Shown here piece after piece: positions 45,634-57,399 of a stretch of 64,000 nt of DNA; positions within the stretch are counted from its first letter, which is position 1; each line of letters starts with the position of its first letter. Source of the DNA: Diplodia intermedia (Eukaryota; Ascomycota; Dothideomycetes; Botryosphaeriales; Botryosphaeriaceae); assembly GCA_021495925.1 (NCBI GenBank), contig JAKEKT010000018.1:124001-188000 (forward strand), in the 5' to 3' direction. Both the position numbers and the translations under genes were made by a program. The notes beneath the pieces are model-generated. The model saw nothing but the letters and a program-made list of their open reading frames with translations, made no database searches and was not told the origin of the DNA.

Positions 45634-46998
45634 TGCGGACGATAAGGTGCGCTCGGGCTGACAGCAGCAAGTGACAAAGAACGAGGAACAGCGACGATGG
45701 AGGAGTTGAGCTGGCGGACCCACCCAGAAGAAGCAGGAGACAAACGCGAATCAGCAGTGAGCCCCTCTGCAGACGGCCGCGCCCGACAGAACAGATTATC
45801 GCAGGAGAGGAAAGTGTTTCAGTGGATGCGAACCTGTCAAGGTGGGCACGACGGGAGACCAGGTTGTCGCACGGGGCCGCGGCCACTAGTAGATTATTTT
45901 GGCCGGGGCCAGGGGGGAAACGATCTGGCGGGCGGGCGATTGCGGCTGATGCTAACTAGGAACGCTGCTGACGATTCGCAGAGCCACCCGCCCAGACACT
46001 GCGCGCCGCCCACGGCTCCTGGATGCAGACGGCGCTTGCAGTCGCTATCATCCCGCGCCGGCGGCCGTCTGCTTGCCCATGGGCCGGCGCCCATGTGGCT
46101 GCACGCCCATGAATCGTGCTGTCGCGCCACAGCAGGGTCGCCCAATTTGCCGCGTGCCGGTTCTTCCCACGGCGTAGGAATTCTGGCCAACCCCACCGCT
46201 GCGAGGATCGTGGGCGAGGGCTGCCGCTTCCGCGCTTCGGCCGGAGCGCCGCCGGCCCCTTGCGCCGCCCATTTCGGGCATCGTGCAAGGAAATGACAAT
46301 TCTTCCGTGAGCGGCCCGTCGCCAGCGCAGGCCCCATCGTCTGCCTCGACCGTGTGCCCAATCCTGCGCCGACACCGTGGCCGCCGGGCTGCGCGAATGC
46401 GAGTGCCCGCACGCCTGCGCCGCTGGCCCGGCGTGCGAGCGAAGTGTGGGTGCGTGTGGGCTGATGATGTGCGACAAGGTTATGAGCATACTAAGTGTGC
46501 ATGCACCGTCGGCCCTTTGCGCTCGCCGCAGGCCTATGTACCCGTGCCGCCGTCGCCCAGATCCTTGCGGGCTTCCTCGATAAGCCCCGGGCGCCCACGC
46601 CTGTCACGTGCCCCCAACTCCGCTGCCGCCGGCGGCGTTCTCAGCGGCAGGCCGGCACCGTCCAGCAGCAGCCTGGCTGGGCGCGGTCGCAGTCGCAGTC
46701 GCGAGCTTTGTGGGCAACGACAGGGTTGCCGGCGTCTGTTGCGCTGCCTGAGGGCTGCGTTACCTACGTGCCTGCATACAAAACATCGCTGCCATGCGCG
46801 CCTCAGGCAAGCAAGGGTCCGCCCGCGCTGTGCGGGCGCCGTCCACTTCTGACTGCTCGGCGCACAGCAACCGCATAGCCAGCAGCACAGCATACATACC
46901 CATCGCCAACACGCCACCTCCTCCCCCCTGCTTGATGTCTCTGTGCTGCAGCCCGACCACTCCGCCCGCACTGCCATCCGCTTTCTCTCCCGCCCGCC
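45634..46998. other. Divergent intergenic region between URC4 and the auxilin gene
   Basis: 1.36 kb of GC-rich sequence that should contain both promoters. Overlapping frames on both strands have no support as genes. Confidence 0.45.
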
Positions 46999-49936
46999 AT
47001 GGATGATCTCATGAGCGTGGATTGGAACGCGCCCGCCGCCAAAGCCAACGCCCAGCAACCGAAGCCGCAGCAGTCGACCCCGACGCCCTCGTTCCCCTCG
47101 CTGAATCCAAGCCCGCTTCCCAGCTTGTCGCGCGGCTCATCCCCGCTGTCGTCGCAGCTGTCCGGCGCCGCTCCCAACGTTGCCTTCCGTGGCATCAAGC
47201 CTTCCTCCAAGCCATCGACCCCTGCGAATGACAGCTTCTCCTCGCTTCTTGGCTCCAAGTCGACCAAGCCAACGGATAATCTGTCGCTGCAGGAGCGCCA
47301 GCGAAAATTGCAGGAGGAGAAAGAAAAGCAACGCAAGCAGCTGGAGAGCCAATTCGGCGCCCCTGACAATGCCTTCTGGGACTCGTTGGGCAGCGGCAGG
47401 AGCACCCCCAATGTCACTGCCGGAGCTCCACCGCCCGCGCAGCCGCCGGCGATGTCAACACTGTCCAGCACCATCAACAAACCTTTCGCTGCGATCAATG
47501 CGCCTGTCAACCGTGCATCTCCTGCCCCGTCACAGGATGAAGACGATATTCTAGCCGCATTCAACAGGGAAGCGCCCGTTGACGCGTCTAGTCATTACCC
47601 CGTCCCCCAAGCCCCAGCAAGCCGGGGGACTACCCCGAGCCAGGTTACAGTCCTAGGTAGCAACGGAGCAAGCTCCCAGAGTCAAGGCAGCGCAGCGTTC
47701 GGCGATGACGATGATCCATTTGGTTTAAATCAGTTGCCATCGAGGCCGTCAGCTCAATCAACTGGCCCCTCCGCGCCAATTGACCAGGATGACGACATCC
47801 TAGGTGACCTTGGCAAACCCGTGTCTGAGCTCCCTCCACGACAACCGGAACCTCGACATTCAGAGGAAGAACACGAAAACGGTCGCGTTGATGTCGCGAC
47901 ACCCCGTGGCGATCCTCGCGATGCTGCCGTTGCGGAATTGGTTGACATGGGATTCCCCGCGGACAAGTCTGCGGAGGCGTTAGCCCACACAGATAGCGGA
48001 ACGGATATTCAAGCCGCTGTCGGCTGGCTGCTTAACCAGGCGCACGACGAGGCAAAGCACAAGTCCCGTCAAAGGCAAGAAACACGAGGTCGTGCCAGTC
48101 CGCTGGGCCCTGAGGACGAACGGCACAGGAGCTCTTCGGGGCGAAACAACCGAAATGAGCTCGCGGGAGAAGGAGTTCCGGCATGGATGCGCGAGCAGGG
48201 AAGCCGGTCGAGTTCCCAGCGAAGAAATGAGGGCCGCACACCTACGGAAGAGAGGGACGTAGCACAGATGGCTCAGGAATTCGGGACTAATTTGTTCAAG
48301 TCTGCCAACAGCTTTTGGAAGCAGAGTCAGAAAAAAGTGCAAAAAGCAGTTGCCGAGTTCCAGCAGGAAGGCGACCCCAGTCAGCCGAAATGGATGAGAG
48401 AAGCCCAGAGCCATGCAACCGGGGATGGCCCAACCCGCAGGAATCGGCCCCAGGCAGAGCAATCGGCCACGGACGAAGCTATTTTGCTGGAGTCGGGCAT
48501 GGGCCCACCTCACAAAGCCAGCCGGGCGACTACCGGCCCCCGTGCTGACTTGCAGGCCTCAGATCCTCGGTCAAGAGGCCAATCACCGGTTTCCGCGCAC
48601 GGCTCTTACCGTTCAACTCCTCCTCCATCCGACTTGCGGCAACAGGGACGCGTTGGAAAACTCACGCGAGAAGATGTTGAAGAGCAATCAGCACAGGCTT
48701 ATGTCAGCCCAGCTCGGCGAAAGAAAACAACGCCTAAGCCTTCGGAGCCAGTCCCTGAACCAGATTTATTCTCGTCATCTTCGCAAAGCGCCCCGTCCTC
48801 GGGCAGATCCCCCGCGCCGCTTCACCCGAACAACCCGTTCGCTCCTAAAGGCTCGCCTGCGCCGCCGAGAACACCGTCAGCACCCAAACCTGCTAGTTCA
48901 CCACTGCCTCCTCGTCCGCAAGTGCCTCCACGCCAAATACCCCCTGCCTCCTCAACTGCACTTTCGAATTCAGCTTCGCATAGGCAAAAGGGCACCGAAG
49001 CCTTCAAACGCGGGGATTATGCAGCCGCTCATACAGCGTACACAAGTGCTCTTCAGCCTCTTCCTTCCGGACATCCCATCGCAATTATTGTCCTCTGCAA
49101 CCGCGCTCTCACGAATATCAAAGTGGGCGACCCGAAAGCCGCAGTGGCTGATGCCGACACCGCCCTGTCTACCATTGGGCCATCGCGTGGGGAAGGGGAG
49201 AAGATTGTCATGGGGGGAGCGGAAGGAGAGAAAGACATGAAGGAGTTTTTCGGCAAAGCTTTGATGCGGAAAGCAGAGGCACTGGAGCACATGGAAAAGT
49301 GGGGCGAAGCAGCCAAAGTTTGGAAAGAGGCTGTGGAAGCAGGTGTCGGAGGTCCAGTCAGCATCCAAGGCCGGAATAGATGCGAGAAAGCGGCAGGCGG
49401 GGGCTCACAGCAGACGTCGCGCCCTGCAGCTGCACGCCCCGCACCTGCTGCCAAGAAAGCGGCAGCGGCAAGACCGGCCCCCAGGCCAAACGTTTCAGCT
49501 GCAGGATCTGCAGAAGCAGTCAAGAAATTGCGCGAAGCCAATGCAGCAGCAGAGAAGGCTGACGATGAGAAGTTTGCACTGACAGACCAAGTCGATGCCA
49601 AGCTCGTCGCTTGGAAAGGCAGCAAGGCGGACAACCTACGTGCATTGCTGGGGTCGCTCGACACAATGTTGTGGCCCGAAGCAGGGTGGAAGAAGGTTGG
49701 CATGCAGGATCTAGTCATGCCGAATAAGGTGAAGATTGTGTATATGAAGGCGATTGCGAAGGTGCACCCTGACAAGGTGAGTTTTGATGCCCCCGCTGGC
49801 TTGCGATGCAGAATGCTGACGCGGACTCGGACAGATTGCGCAAGATGCCACGACCGAGCAGAGAATGATCAGCGCCGCCGTATTTGCGACGCTGAATGAA
49901 GCATGGGACAAGTTTAAGAAGGACAACAACCTATAG
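46999..49936 (+). CDS. Auxilin-like clathrin uncoating factor (Swa2): UBA, TPR and J domains
   Basis: Two exons (46999-49776, 49835-49936) give 959 aa. The N-terminus is disordered, with acidic DDDDPFGLN near residue 239. A UBA domain lies about 307-355 (AAVAELVDMGFPADKSAEAL). After a long linker with NPF (near 611) come TPR-like helices from 662 to about 790 (KGTEAFKRGDYAAAHTAYTS). The C-terminal J domain runs from about 863; its HPDK is residues 923-926, and the only intron falls directly after that Lys codon. Yeast Swa2 stimulates Hsp70 ATPase through this J domain to strip clathrin coats. The architecture matches Swa2 orthologues, so the call is firm; the gene symbol is left blank because naming varies in filamentous fungi. 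Confidence 0.94.
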
Positions 49937-50379
49937 AGGATTTTTGCATTGCATTGGGTGGAGCCTGATTTAGTAGAAGCGGCATGCAGCAACGTGGAGG
50001 GGAAAGCACGAACGTTCCGAATGTGTATATGGATCTCTGGACCGATGATGGTGATGGGGAGCGTGCCGTGACAAGCTGCAGCGGGAGGCGTACAGTAGCC
50101 ATGACGCATGCACAGCCAAGGAATGTGTAGCCGAACCGATATGTACCCCGGATCTGCAGTGAATGCCTGACCAGGGCTGGCGCTCGCCCGTCTTTACGTA
50201 ACCGGTCCCAGCCCTCCGCCATGACTCTTCGCATCCAACTTTCGCACATGTTGGCCTGTGTGCGTCGAAAAACACCCAAATTCACACCTCGACCGCGGCT
50301 GAACATATAGTCCAAGCTCACGCCAGTTGATTGACCGAGGAAGCGCACCTGTGCCCGAGCGACCGCCCGCGCACCCACC
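49937..50379. other. Intergenic between auxilin and PQ-loop genes
   Basis: Tandem plus-strand genes flank it; no feature recognised. Confidence 0.4.
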
Positions 50380-51468
50380 ATGTTCCCACCATCGCAGGGC
50401 CTCAGTCTCGACATTGATGCCATCAGCGGCATCACAGGCTCAATCTCCATCGCATGCTGGGTCGTGGTATTCTCGCCGCAAATCATTGAGAACTTCCGTC
50501 GCGGCTCCGCAGAGGGACTGTCGGTTGTCTTCATTGTTGTCTGGCTGCTCGGCGATGTCTTCAACATCATTGGCGCCGTGTTGCAGCGGGTGCTGCCCAC
50601 AATGGTGCGTTTGGTTTCTTTCGCAGAGCTTGGAACTGCAATCGCTAACGGCATCTAGATTATCCTGGCTATCTACTACACGCTCGCCGACATTGTTCTG
50701 CTCGCGCAATGCTTCTACTATAAGGGTTTCACGCTGAAGGACGAGGTTGGAAAACCGGCGGATGATGATGAGCCGCCGAGAGAGCCGACCGAGACGTCGG
50801 CGCTGCTGCGACCCAACGGCAACGGCCAGTCGAGGTCCGCCCGCATCAGCGATGCCGAGCGGCGGTCGTCGTACTCGTCGTTTACCGACCGGCTGTTCCA
50901 CGACGGAGAGCATCTGTCGCCCGCAACGCCTTTTGTCGACACACCCACCCCGGCCACTGCGCCACCCCCTGCTCGTTCGGCGCTCAAGTCAGTCCTCTTC
51001 AACCTCGTCGCCGTCGTCCTGGTGTGCGCAGCGGGCTTCCTGGGTTGGCTGCTCACATACCAGCCACCGGAAAACAACACGACAGACGAGGGAGAGGACA
51101 GCATACAGTTCAATGTCCTGGGACAGATTGGAGGGTACATCTGCTGCATCCTGTACCTGGGGTCACGGCTTCCACAGCTGTACCTGAACTACAAGCGGCA
51201 GAGCACCGAGGGAATATCCATGCTGTTCTTTATCTTTGCGTGCCTCGGCAACCTGACCTATGTCATCTCCATCATGGCATACAAGCCCGTCTGCCACGGA
51301 CATGGCGGGCACTGCAGGCCGGGCGAGGCTGGCAGTATCTACGGGCGCTATTTCCTCGTCAACCTCAGCTGGCTGCTCGGAAGCTTCGGAACGCTTCTGC
51401 TGGATGCGGGCGTGTTCGTACAATACTTCATGTACAAAAAGGATAATGCGGAGGAGGCGGTGGCCTAA
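50380..51468 (+). CDS. PQ-loop vacuolar cationic amino acid transporter (Ypq/PQLC2 family)
   Basis: Two exons (50380-50604, 50659-51468) give 344 aa. The two PQ-loops are FSPQIIENFRRGSAEGLS in the first helix bundle and SRLPQLYLNYKRQSTEGIS in the second. Seven hydrophobic helices are arranged as two three-helix repeats with a hydrophilic loop of about 90 residues between. That loop carries ETSALL at residues 120-125, an acidic dileucine signal. Ypq1-3 export arginine or lysine across the vacuolar membrane, and human PQLC2 does so from lysosomes. The intron (50605-50658) ends CTAG|ATT, with donor GTGCGT. Start MFPPSQGLSLDIDAISGITG is as in orthologues. Confidence 0.93.
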
Positions 51469-51802
51469 TGCTAATTCGGACTGGCAACCACTCGACAAGA
51501 ATCTCACGGTTCAGGCGTACATTACAGGAGGGGCGTTTGGATGTTATGCTTGGATAATTACTACAGCATTTGGTTCTGAAGATACCTAGAGTGCTAGGAT
51601 TTAATGGAATCTGCTTTGCCTGTTATTTTTTTTCTCCCCCGGCCCTTAGCTTTGTGCAAGCACGCAACAAAAGGCGGGCAGCGTCGGCAATTGGGCGGGG
51701 CTCGCAGCCGTACATCGCCGCCCCACGTCGTCGCGCCGAAAGAGTCAACGCCCAGAATGTCTCCCTCAGCAAAGACTCCCTGCCACCGACCCTCACGCCG
51801 CC
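51469..51802. other. Intergenic, MTHFR promoter
   Basis: Nothing further recognised; it contains a short run of T residues near 51626. Confidence 0.4.
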
Positions 51803-53945
51803 ATGGAGAAGATCACGGATAAGCTCGCGGCCCTACCGCCTAATGGCCGCTACTTCTCGCTCGAGTTCTTCCCGCCCAAGACGCAGATGGTGTGCAATGC
51901 CCGCGCAATGCCGCGCTCCGCCGCGCTCCGCCCGCCCTTCGCTGACCTCGCGCCCAGGGCTTCGCCAACCTCCAGAACCGCCTGGAGCGCATGGCCAACG
52001 CTCTGCGTCCGCTCTTCGTCACCGTGACCTGGGGCGCTGGTGGCAGCACCGCATCCAAGTCGCTCGAGCTCGCGGAGCTGACGCAGCGCCAGCTCGGCCT
52101 TACCACTTGCTTGCACTTGACCTGCACCAACATGAGCCGCTCGCTTGTTGACGACGCTCTCGAGCAGGCAAAGGCCCTAGGTGTCCGTAACATCCTTGCC
52201 CTCCGCGGCGACCCGCCCCGCAGCGAGGAATACCGCGAGGGCCAGGCCGGCACCGACGACTCGAACAAGGACTTCACTTGGGCTGTGGATCTGGTGCGCT
52301 ATATCCGCGACAGGTACGGCGACTACTTTTGCATTGGTGTCGCCGCATACCCCGAGGGCCACTCCGACCAGTCCCATCCGGACAAGCAGGATCCCAAGTT
52401 CGACTTGCCCTACCTGATCGAGAAGACCAAGGCTGGTGCCGATTTCATCATGACCCAGCTGTTCTTTGACATCAAGGCATACGAGGAATTCGAGGCCATG
52501 CTTCGCAACGATCCCTCGGGCGTGTTCAAGACTATCCCCATCATTCCGGGCCTGATGCCGATCCAGAGCTACCAGATCCTCCGCCGCACAACGAAGCTTA
52601 GCCACGCCAAGCTGCCGCCCGCATTACTCGAACGCCTTGACGCCGTCAAGGGCGACGATGAGGCAGTGAAGAGCGTAGGGGTGGACATATTGAGTGAGGT
52701 CGTTGAAGAGCTCAAAGCGCGGCCGAACCCAGGGCCGAGGGGCTTCCACTTCTACACACTCAATTTGGAAAAGGCAGTCGCCCACATAGTTGAGCGCTGC
52801 CACCTGATAACCGCTACATCGCCTGATATTGGTGACGAGGAAGCGGTGACCATTGACGACATTCCTGTGAACGGAGAGACGCCGAGTGGTTCTCTCAAAG
52901 TCAAGAACAGGAGGCGCTTATCCTCGGCCAACTCGACCCCGCACAATCGAGTCGTGGTGGACCGCCCGTCTACTTCCAGCAACAAGAGCTATGAAGCGCT
53001 GGCAGACGAGGCAGGTGTCCCGAAAGACAAAATCATGACCAGAGCCAACACGCTGGCCATCTCAGAGGGCGAGGGAGCATTGGGCAGGGAAGCCACCTGG
53101 GACGACTTCCCGAACGGTCGATGGGGAGACGCAAGGTCACCAGGTCAGTTCACTCGCATTCCGGCGCCGGATCAGGCCATCTAACATGGATCACAGCATT
53201 TGGTGAAATCGACGGCTACGGTGTGTCGTTGCACGTTTCGATTCCGCAAGCAATTAAACTCTGGAAGTACCCGACAGCAGTGGAAGACATATCCGACATC
53301 TTCCGGCGCCATATCATCGGCGAGCTCGAGGCGATACCCTGGAGCGAAGAGGGACTAAATCCGGAGACGGAGACGATTCGTGATCAACTACTGAAGCTAA
53401 TTGCGAAGGGGTGGTGGTCTGTCGCGAGTCAACCAGCTGTCAATGGCATCAAGAGTACGGACGAGGTATTTGGTTGGGGCCCCAAGAATGGCTATGTGTT
53501 CCAAAAGGTAACGAGCCGTTGCCCCGCTGTGCACGTGCATTAGAAGACGGCTGACAGGATATAGCCTTTCGTCGAGTTCTTCCTCTCTTCGGCAGACTGG
53601 AAGAAGCTGCAAGCAAAGCTGGACGAACTGTCGGACGTGACGTACTTTGCGGGAAACCACGCGGGAGATTATTCGTCCAACGACGAGGACTCGGTCAACC
53701 CAGTGACGTGGGGGTCTTTTGCAGGCAAGGAGATTGTGACGCCTACGATCATTGAGTCGGTTTCCTTCCGGGCGTGGCTCGAGGAGGCATTCAGCATCTG
53801 GTCGGAGTGGCGGCACATCTACCCGCCTCGGTCAGCAACGGCGAATTTGCTCGGACATATCCGGGATGACTACTGGCTGGTTAACATCATCCACCACGAC
53901 TTTGTGGAGCAGGACGCTCTCTGGCGTCTCCTTTTTGAGGAATAA
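51803..53945 (+). CDS. Methylenetetrahydrofolate reductase
   Basis: Four exons (51803-51889, 51958-53143, 53197-53507, 53565-53945) give 654 aa. The N-terminal TIM-barrel reductase domain has FSLEFFPPKTQ with the catalytic Glu, VTVTWGAGGST, LTCTNMS, LALRGDPPR and TQLFFD. After a Ser-rich linker of about 90 residues (290-390) the regulatory domain starts SPAFGEIDGYG and ends with an SFR/WRHIYPP segment and DDYWLVNIIHHDFVEQDALW. The enzyme reduces 5,10-methylene-THF to 5-methyl-THF for methionine synthesis. Fungi usually have two isoforms (Met12, Met13); I cannot decide which this is. Intron 1 contains a small direct repeat of CCGCGCTCCG. All junction phases agree with family sequence. Confidence 0.96.
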
Positions 53946-54251
53946 GGAGTTGGCAGGCGGATATCCATGGGCGGGCGGACTGTACATAAAGGCGTTTCGA
54001 CTGTTTCAGGCGACACTTCGTAAACGAACAAGAGGAGAGGCGGGTGTATCATAGTGTAGAGCCAATTGACGGGCAGAGCCTTCCTCATCGCGAAGGACTG
54101 TCTATCGCTGTACCAAAGTCCAATCGCCCATTGGATGACACAGCATTTGCGCACATGGTCAAAGCTCCCAGAATCTGTGCATACGTCACACCCACCCATA
54201 CACACGCCCACCACCCTTCGACATGTCTCGACATTCCGTCCCAATAACCAG
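53946..54251. other. Short intergenic space, mostly leader and trailer sequence
   Basis: About 300 bases between tandem genes; nothing recognised. Confidence 0.35.
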
Positions 54252-55071
54252 ATGGCCGCCATGAGAGCACTCCCGTCACGCCCCCTGGTGCGCCCGAGGG
54301 CCTTCTTCCCCCGCGCACGCAATGCCAACACCAGGCGACCATTTTCCGCCAAGAACACGCCGCCACCTCCGTCCGAAGCCTCAGAAGCAGCGGCAGCGGC
54401 CCGCAAGCAATCGCGCCTCGCCCGCGTGATATCGCGCCGTAAGTCTTTCCTCTCCCACAAATCCGCCGCCTCGATTTTTTTTTTCTCTTTCTAACCGCCG
54501 CATCGTTCGTCCCGATCGTCCAGTCCCCGGCCGCCTACAGCGCTACCTCTCGCCGCTCCGCAGCGCGCCCCTCACGCACGTCACGGCGTTCCTGCTGCTG
54601 CACGAGGTGACGGCGATCGTGCCGCTCGTGGGGCTGGCGGCGACGTTCCACTACGCCGACTGGCTGCCGCCGTACATATCCGAGGGCGCGTGGGTCAAGC
54701 AGGGCGTCGAGCGCTTCGGCCGGTACTTCCGGCGCAAGGGCTGGATCGCCGACGACGACGCCGTCGTGCGCGAGGCGCGCGACGAGGTCGACTACGAGGA
54801 CGGGGCGCGCGCGAAGATGAGGCGGCGCGCGGGCACGGCGTGGACGTGGGGCGAGGGAGGCGTGCGGTTGCTCGTCGAGGTCGCGACGGCGTGGGCGGTG
54901 ACCAAGGCCCTGCTGCCGCTGCGGTTGGCCGTCAGTTTGTGGGCGACGCCGTGGTTTGCGCGCACCGCGCTCGTGCCGCTGGGGAGGGGCGTGAAGCGCT
55001 TGTTTGGTCGTGGGAAGAAGGGTCCACCGCCACCGCCACCGCCCGCGGCGGGGGGTGCCGGGAAGAGCTGA
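54252..55071 (+). CDS. Mitochondrial inner-membrane-type protein (DUF1279/FAM210-like)
   Basis: Two exons (54252-54438, 54524-55071; donor GTAAGT, acceptor CAG) give 244 aa. The Arg/Ala-rich, acid-free N-terminus (MAAMRALPSRPLVRPRAF, ending near RRPFSAKN) looks like a mitochondrial presequence. Then HVTAFLLLHEVTAIVPLVGL is a likely membrane helix, WLPPYISEGAWVKQGVERF a conserved-looking loop, and a second hydrophobic stretch (LLVEVATAWAVTKALLPLRL) follows. The tail is Pro- and Gly-rich. The layout matches fungal proteins with a DUF1279-like region; function is not known. The region is very GC-rich, so long shadow frames occur. Confidence 0.82.
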
Positions 55072-55173
55072 GGTGGTGGGTTGGGGTGCGATTGGAGGTA
55101 CCGGATGACCATTCGAATGCTTTCCAATACGGACCGAGGCAAATGGTGGCCATGTCTGGTCACTTTCAGGCAT

Positions 55174-55223
55174 AACAAGTCAGGCTATGGATGTTGATAA
55201 CAAGTCAGGCTATGGATGTTGAT
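55174..55223 (+). repeat. Perfect 25-bp tandem duplication
   Basis: Two identical copies of a 25-base unit beginning aacaagtcaggctatggatg lie head to tail in the convergent space between the mitochondrial protein and the glutathione transferase genes. Confidence 0.95.
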
Positions 55224-55288
55224 AGGGACTCTTGTCTCACAGTATGTACCCTACAACCTTATATCGCTAATCTGAAACGCCAATTGCT

Positions 55289-56054
55289 TTATTTCTCGAG
55301 ATACGCCCACATGGCCGTCGGCGCCTCGGCCATGATGGTCGGCACCACACCGCGGTCCTCGCCCTTCTCGGCCTTGTCAATCATGGCCTTGTACGCCGGC
55401 CTTTCGGCCAGGCGCTGGAGCCACTGCAGGATGCCGTCGTAGCCGGTCAAAGGGAAGGGGCAGAAGAGGCGCATGGTGGAGACGGTGAAGGCGGCGTAGA
55501 TGTCGGCGGCGGTGAAGTCGTCGCCGGCCAGGTACGGCTTCTCCCGCAGCCGGGCGTCCATGGACTTCAGGGCCCGGGCGACGCGGGCCTGCATGGCCTG
55601 GACGACAGGGCTCGAGCCGTCCGTGACGCCGGCCAGCTGCAGCGTCATGGGCGTCTGGACGGTGGGCTGCAGGGTGCCGACGGACCACTGGAACCAGTAG
55701 ACGTAGTCGGCGTAGGCGGGCGAGCTCGGCGGGATCTTGAAGCGGCCGTTGCCGTGCTTGGTCATGAGGTATTCCATGATGGCGCTGGACTCGGACAGCG
55801 TCAGGTCGCCATCTTGGAAGATGGGCGCCGTTTCGGCTGGGTGGCTGCAGTGGGGTTTTTTTTGTTAGCTACGTACGGTTTCTGATAGATCGGTTGGCTG
55901 GCAGAGCGTACAGAGCCTTCAGTTCCGCGGGCGCCAGGAGGGTTTTGCGGTCGCGTTGGTAAATCTTGAGCTCATAAGGCACGCCGAGCTCCTCGCACAG
56001 CCAGACAACACGGTCCGACTGGGAGCGCTGGAGGTGATGGACGACGAGAGTCAT
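55289..56054 (-). CDS. Glutathione S-transferase
   Basis: Two exons (56054-55912, 55844-55289; 67-nt intron) give 232 aa. The thioredoxin-like N-terminal domain has HHLQRSQSDRVVWLCEELG and, after splicing, LKALHPAETAPIFQDGD with the cis-Pro region and LSESSAIMEYL, which binds the glutathione gamma-glutamyl group. The all-helical C-terminal domain has YLAGDDFTAADIYAAF. The closest group looks like fungal Gtt1-type enzymes, which conjugate or reduce with glutathione. No targeting signal, so cytosolic. Reading through the intron would destroy the HPAETAP segment. Confidence 0.95.
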
Positions 56055-56584
56055 GGTTCCGGTTCTTGTCGATTCGCAAAATTCGAGGTAAGGTCGGGAA
56101 GCTCAAGCTGGGGGCCTGGACTTTATACATAACCGTCTGCGACTCAGAGGTGGGCTGCCGGACGACATGGTACGTATTCGGCCGCTTGACGTCTGACAGT
56201 TCGGGAATCAGCAGCTCCGGCCACCGGCTATAACGCGTACCCTTGTTCTAGAAGGTCGTCCGAAGCGGTGACGTCTGTGGAGAGGGACGAGCAATGTGGG
56301 CCCGCTTACTAAATTGGTGACTAAATCAGCTGAGCTCAACACCACCATTCGCTCTGCACTGCAGCTCTAGATGTGTTCTTGGGGCGACCAGGCGGCTGTT
56401 CACCCCCTCGGAAGTGGCGGATCTACCATACCCGAATACCTCGGCACGCCGAAGCTCTACATCTGCAGACGAGCACAGGCATCCAAATTAAAAAAAATAT
56501 ATTCCCCCATTAAAGATGCTTCTTCAAGAGTGTAGATTAATCGAAAGGCCAAACATCAAGCCTCAACCCATTCGACATTCTTCC
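56055..56584. other. Intergenic between the GST promoter and PSI-protein 3' end
   Basis: It contains the GST promoter, with a TATA-like CTTTATAC on the plus strand near 56123. A proline-rich 173-codon plus frame (56516-57037) is antisense to the PSI gene and is not called. Confidence 0.4.
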
Positions 56585-57399
56585 CTAACCAAGCAAAGCC
56601 GTCCTTTCCCCACCCTCGTCCCCGCCGCCCTCCCTCCTCCATCTCCACCAGCCCCTCCCTTTCCTCACCCAGATCCTCTCCTCCCTCCACACCTCCCCCG
56701 GCCAGCCGCCCTCCATGACAACGACCTCGATGCCATTCTTAGCCCTCCTCCCAGCCCTGACAAGCCACGCGACCACCCACGCCAGTCCGAGCAACACGAA
56801 CACCGCGGCGATGCCGCACAGAAACGATACAACGGCCGTAAGCGCCGTGGTGGTCGAGACATCGCAGCTCGAGCGCCCAAACGACCGCGTCCGCAGCTCG
56901 AACCGCTCGGGCCCAAAGGGGCAGATGTGGGCATGATTCAGCGGCGCGAGAGGCGCCCAGCGGAGCGGCGTGTCCGCGGGGGAGGGCAGCGGGATGCAGG
57001 TCGACGACTAGATAGAGACCCCGGGCATCTGCGTTAGTTTTTCGCCGCTCGCCCTTTTTTTTTTTCTTTCCCCTGTCTTCGACCAGTATGTAACCCACCG
57101 TCCGAAGACGCAAGGATGAGGGGAAGGGGGGGAGGAATGGGAAAAAGAGTCAAACTACTGACGTAAGGACACCATCCGCACCGCGCGTCGTTGCTCAGAC
57201 ACGAGCCGCACGCCTGCAGCCGCCAGCACCGCAGCAGCCGGTCGTCCCATTCGGGGTCGGTGTCGTCGTCGGCACGGCTCCCGCCACCACCACCGCTGTG
57301 CCGGCCCCGACGCGAGGTGGGTGAGAGGAGGGTTTGGTTGAACCAGGCTTCCAGCTCCCGAGGCACGCTGACGAGGGCCTCCTCTTCCATATAACTCAT
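56585..57399 (-). CDS. PSI-domain single-pass membrane protein
   Basis: Two exons (57399-57163, 57007-56585; 155-nt intron, donor GTCAGT, acceptor CTAG) give 219 aa. A cysteine-rich PSI-type segment is CWRLQACGSCLSNDARCGWC, continued across the intron as PYSSTCIPLPSP and HICPFGPERFELRTR. A transmembrane helix follows (ALTAVVSFLCGIAAVFVLLG, then LAWVVAWLV), then a short cytoplasmic tail rich in Trp, Arg and Gly ending GERTALLG. There is no signal peptide after the ATG at 57399, so the protein would insert by its own helix; a further upstream exon is possible because the frame is open to about 57678 without an ATG. Small PSI membrane proteins of this layout occur across Pezizomycotina and are uncharacterised. 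Confidence 0.78.

Noticed and set aside
56516..57037. 173-codon proline-rich plus-strand frame
   Set aside because: It is antisense to the PSI-protein gene, whose cysteine-rich domain and membrane helix are much stronger evidence.
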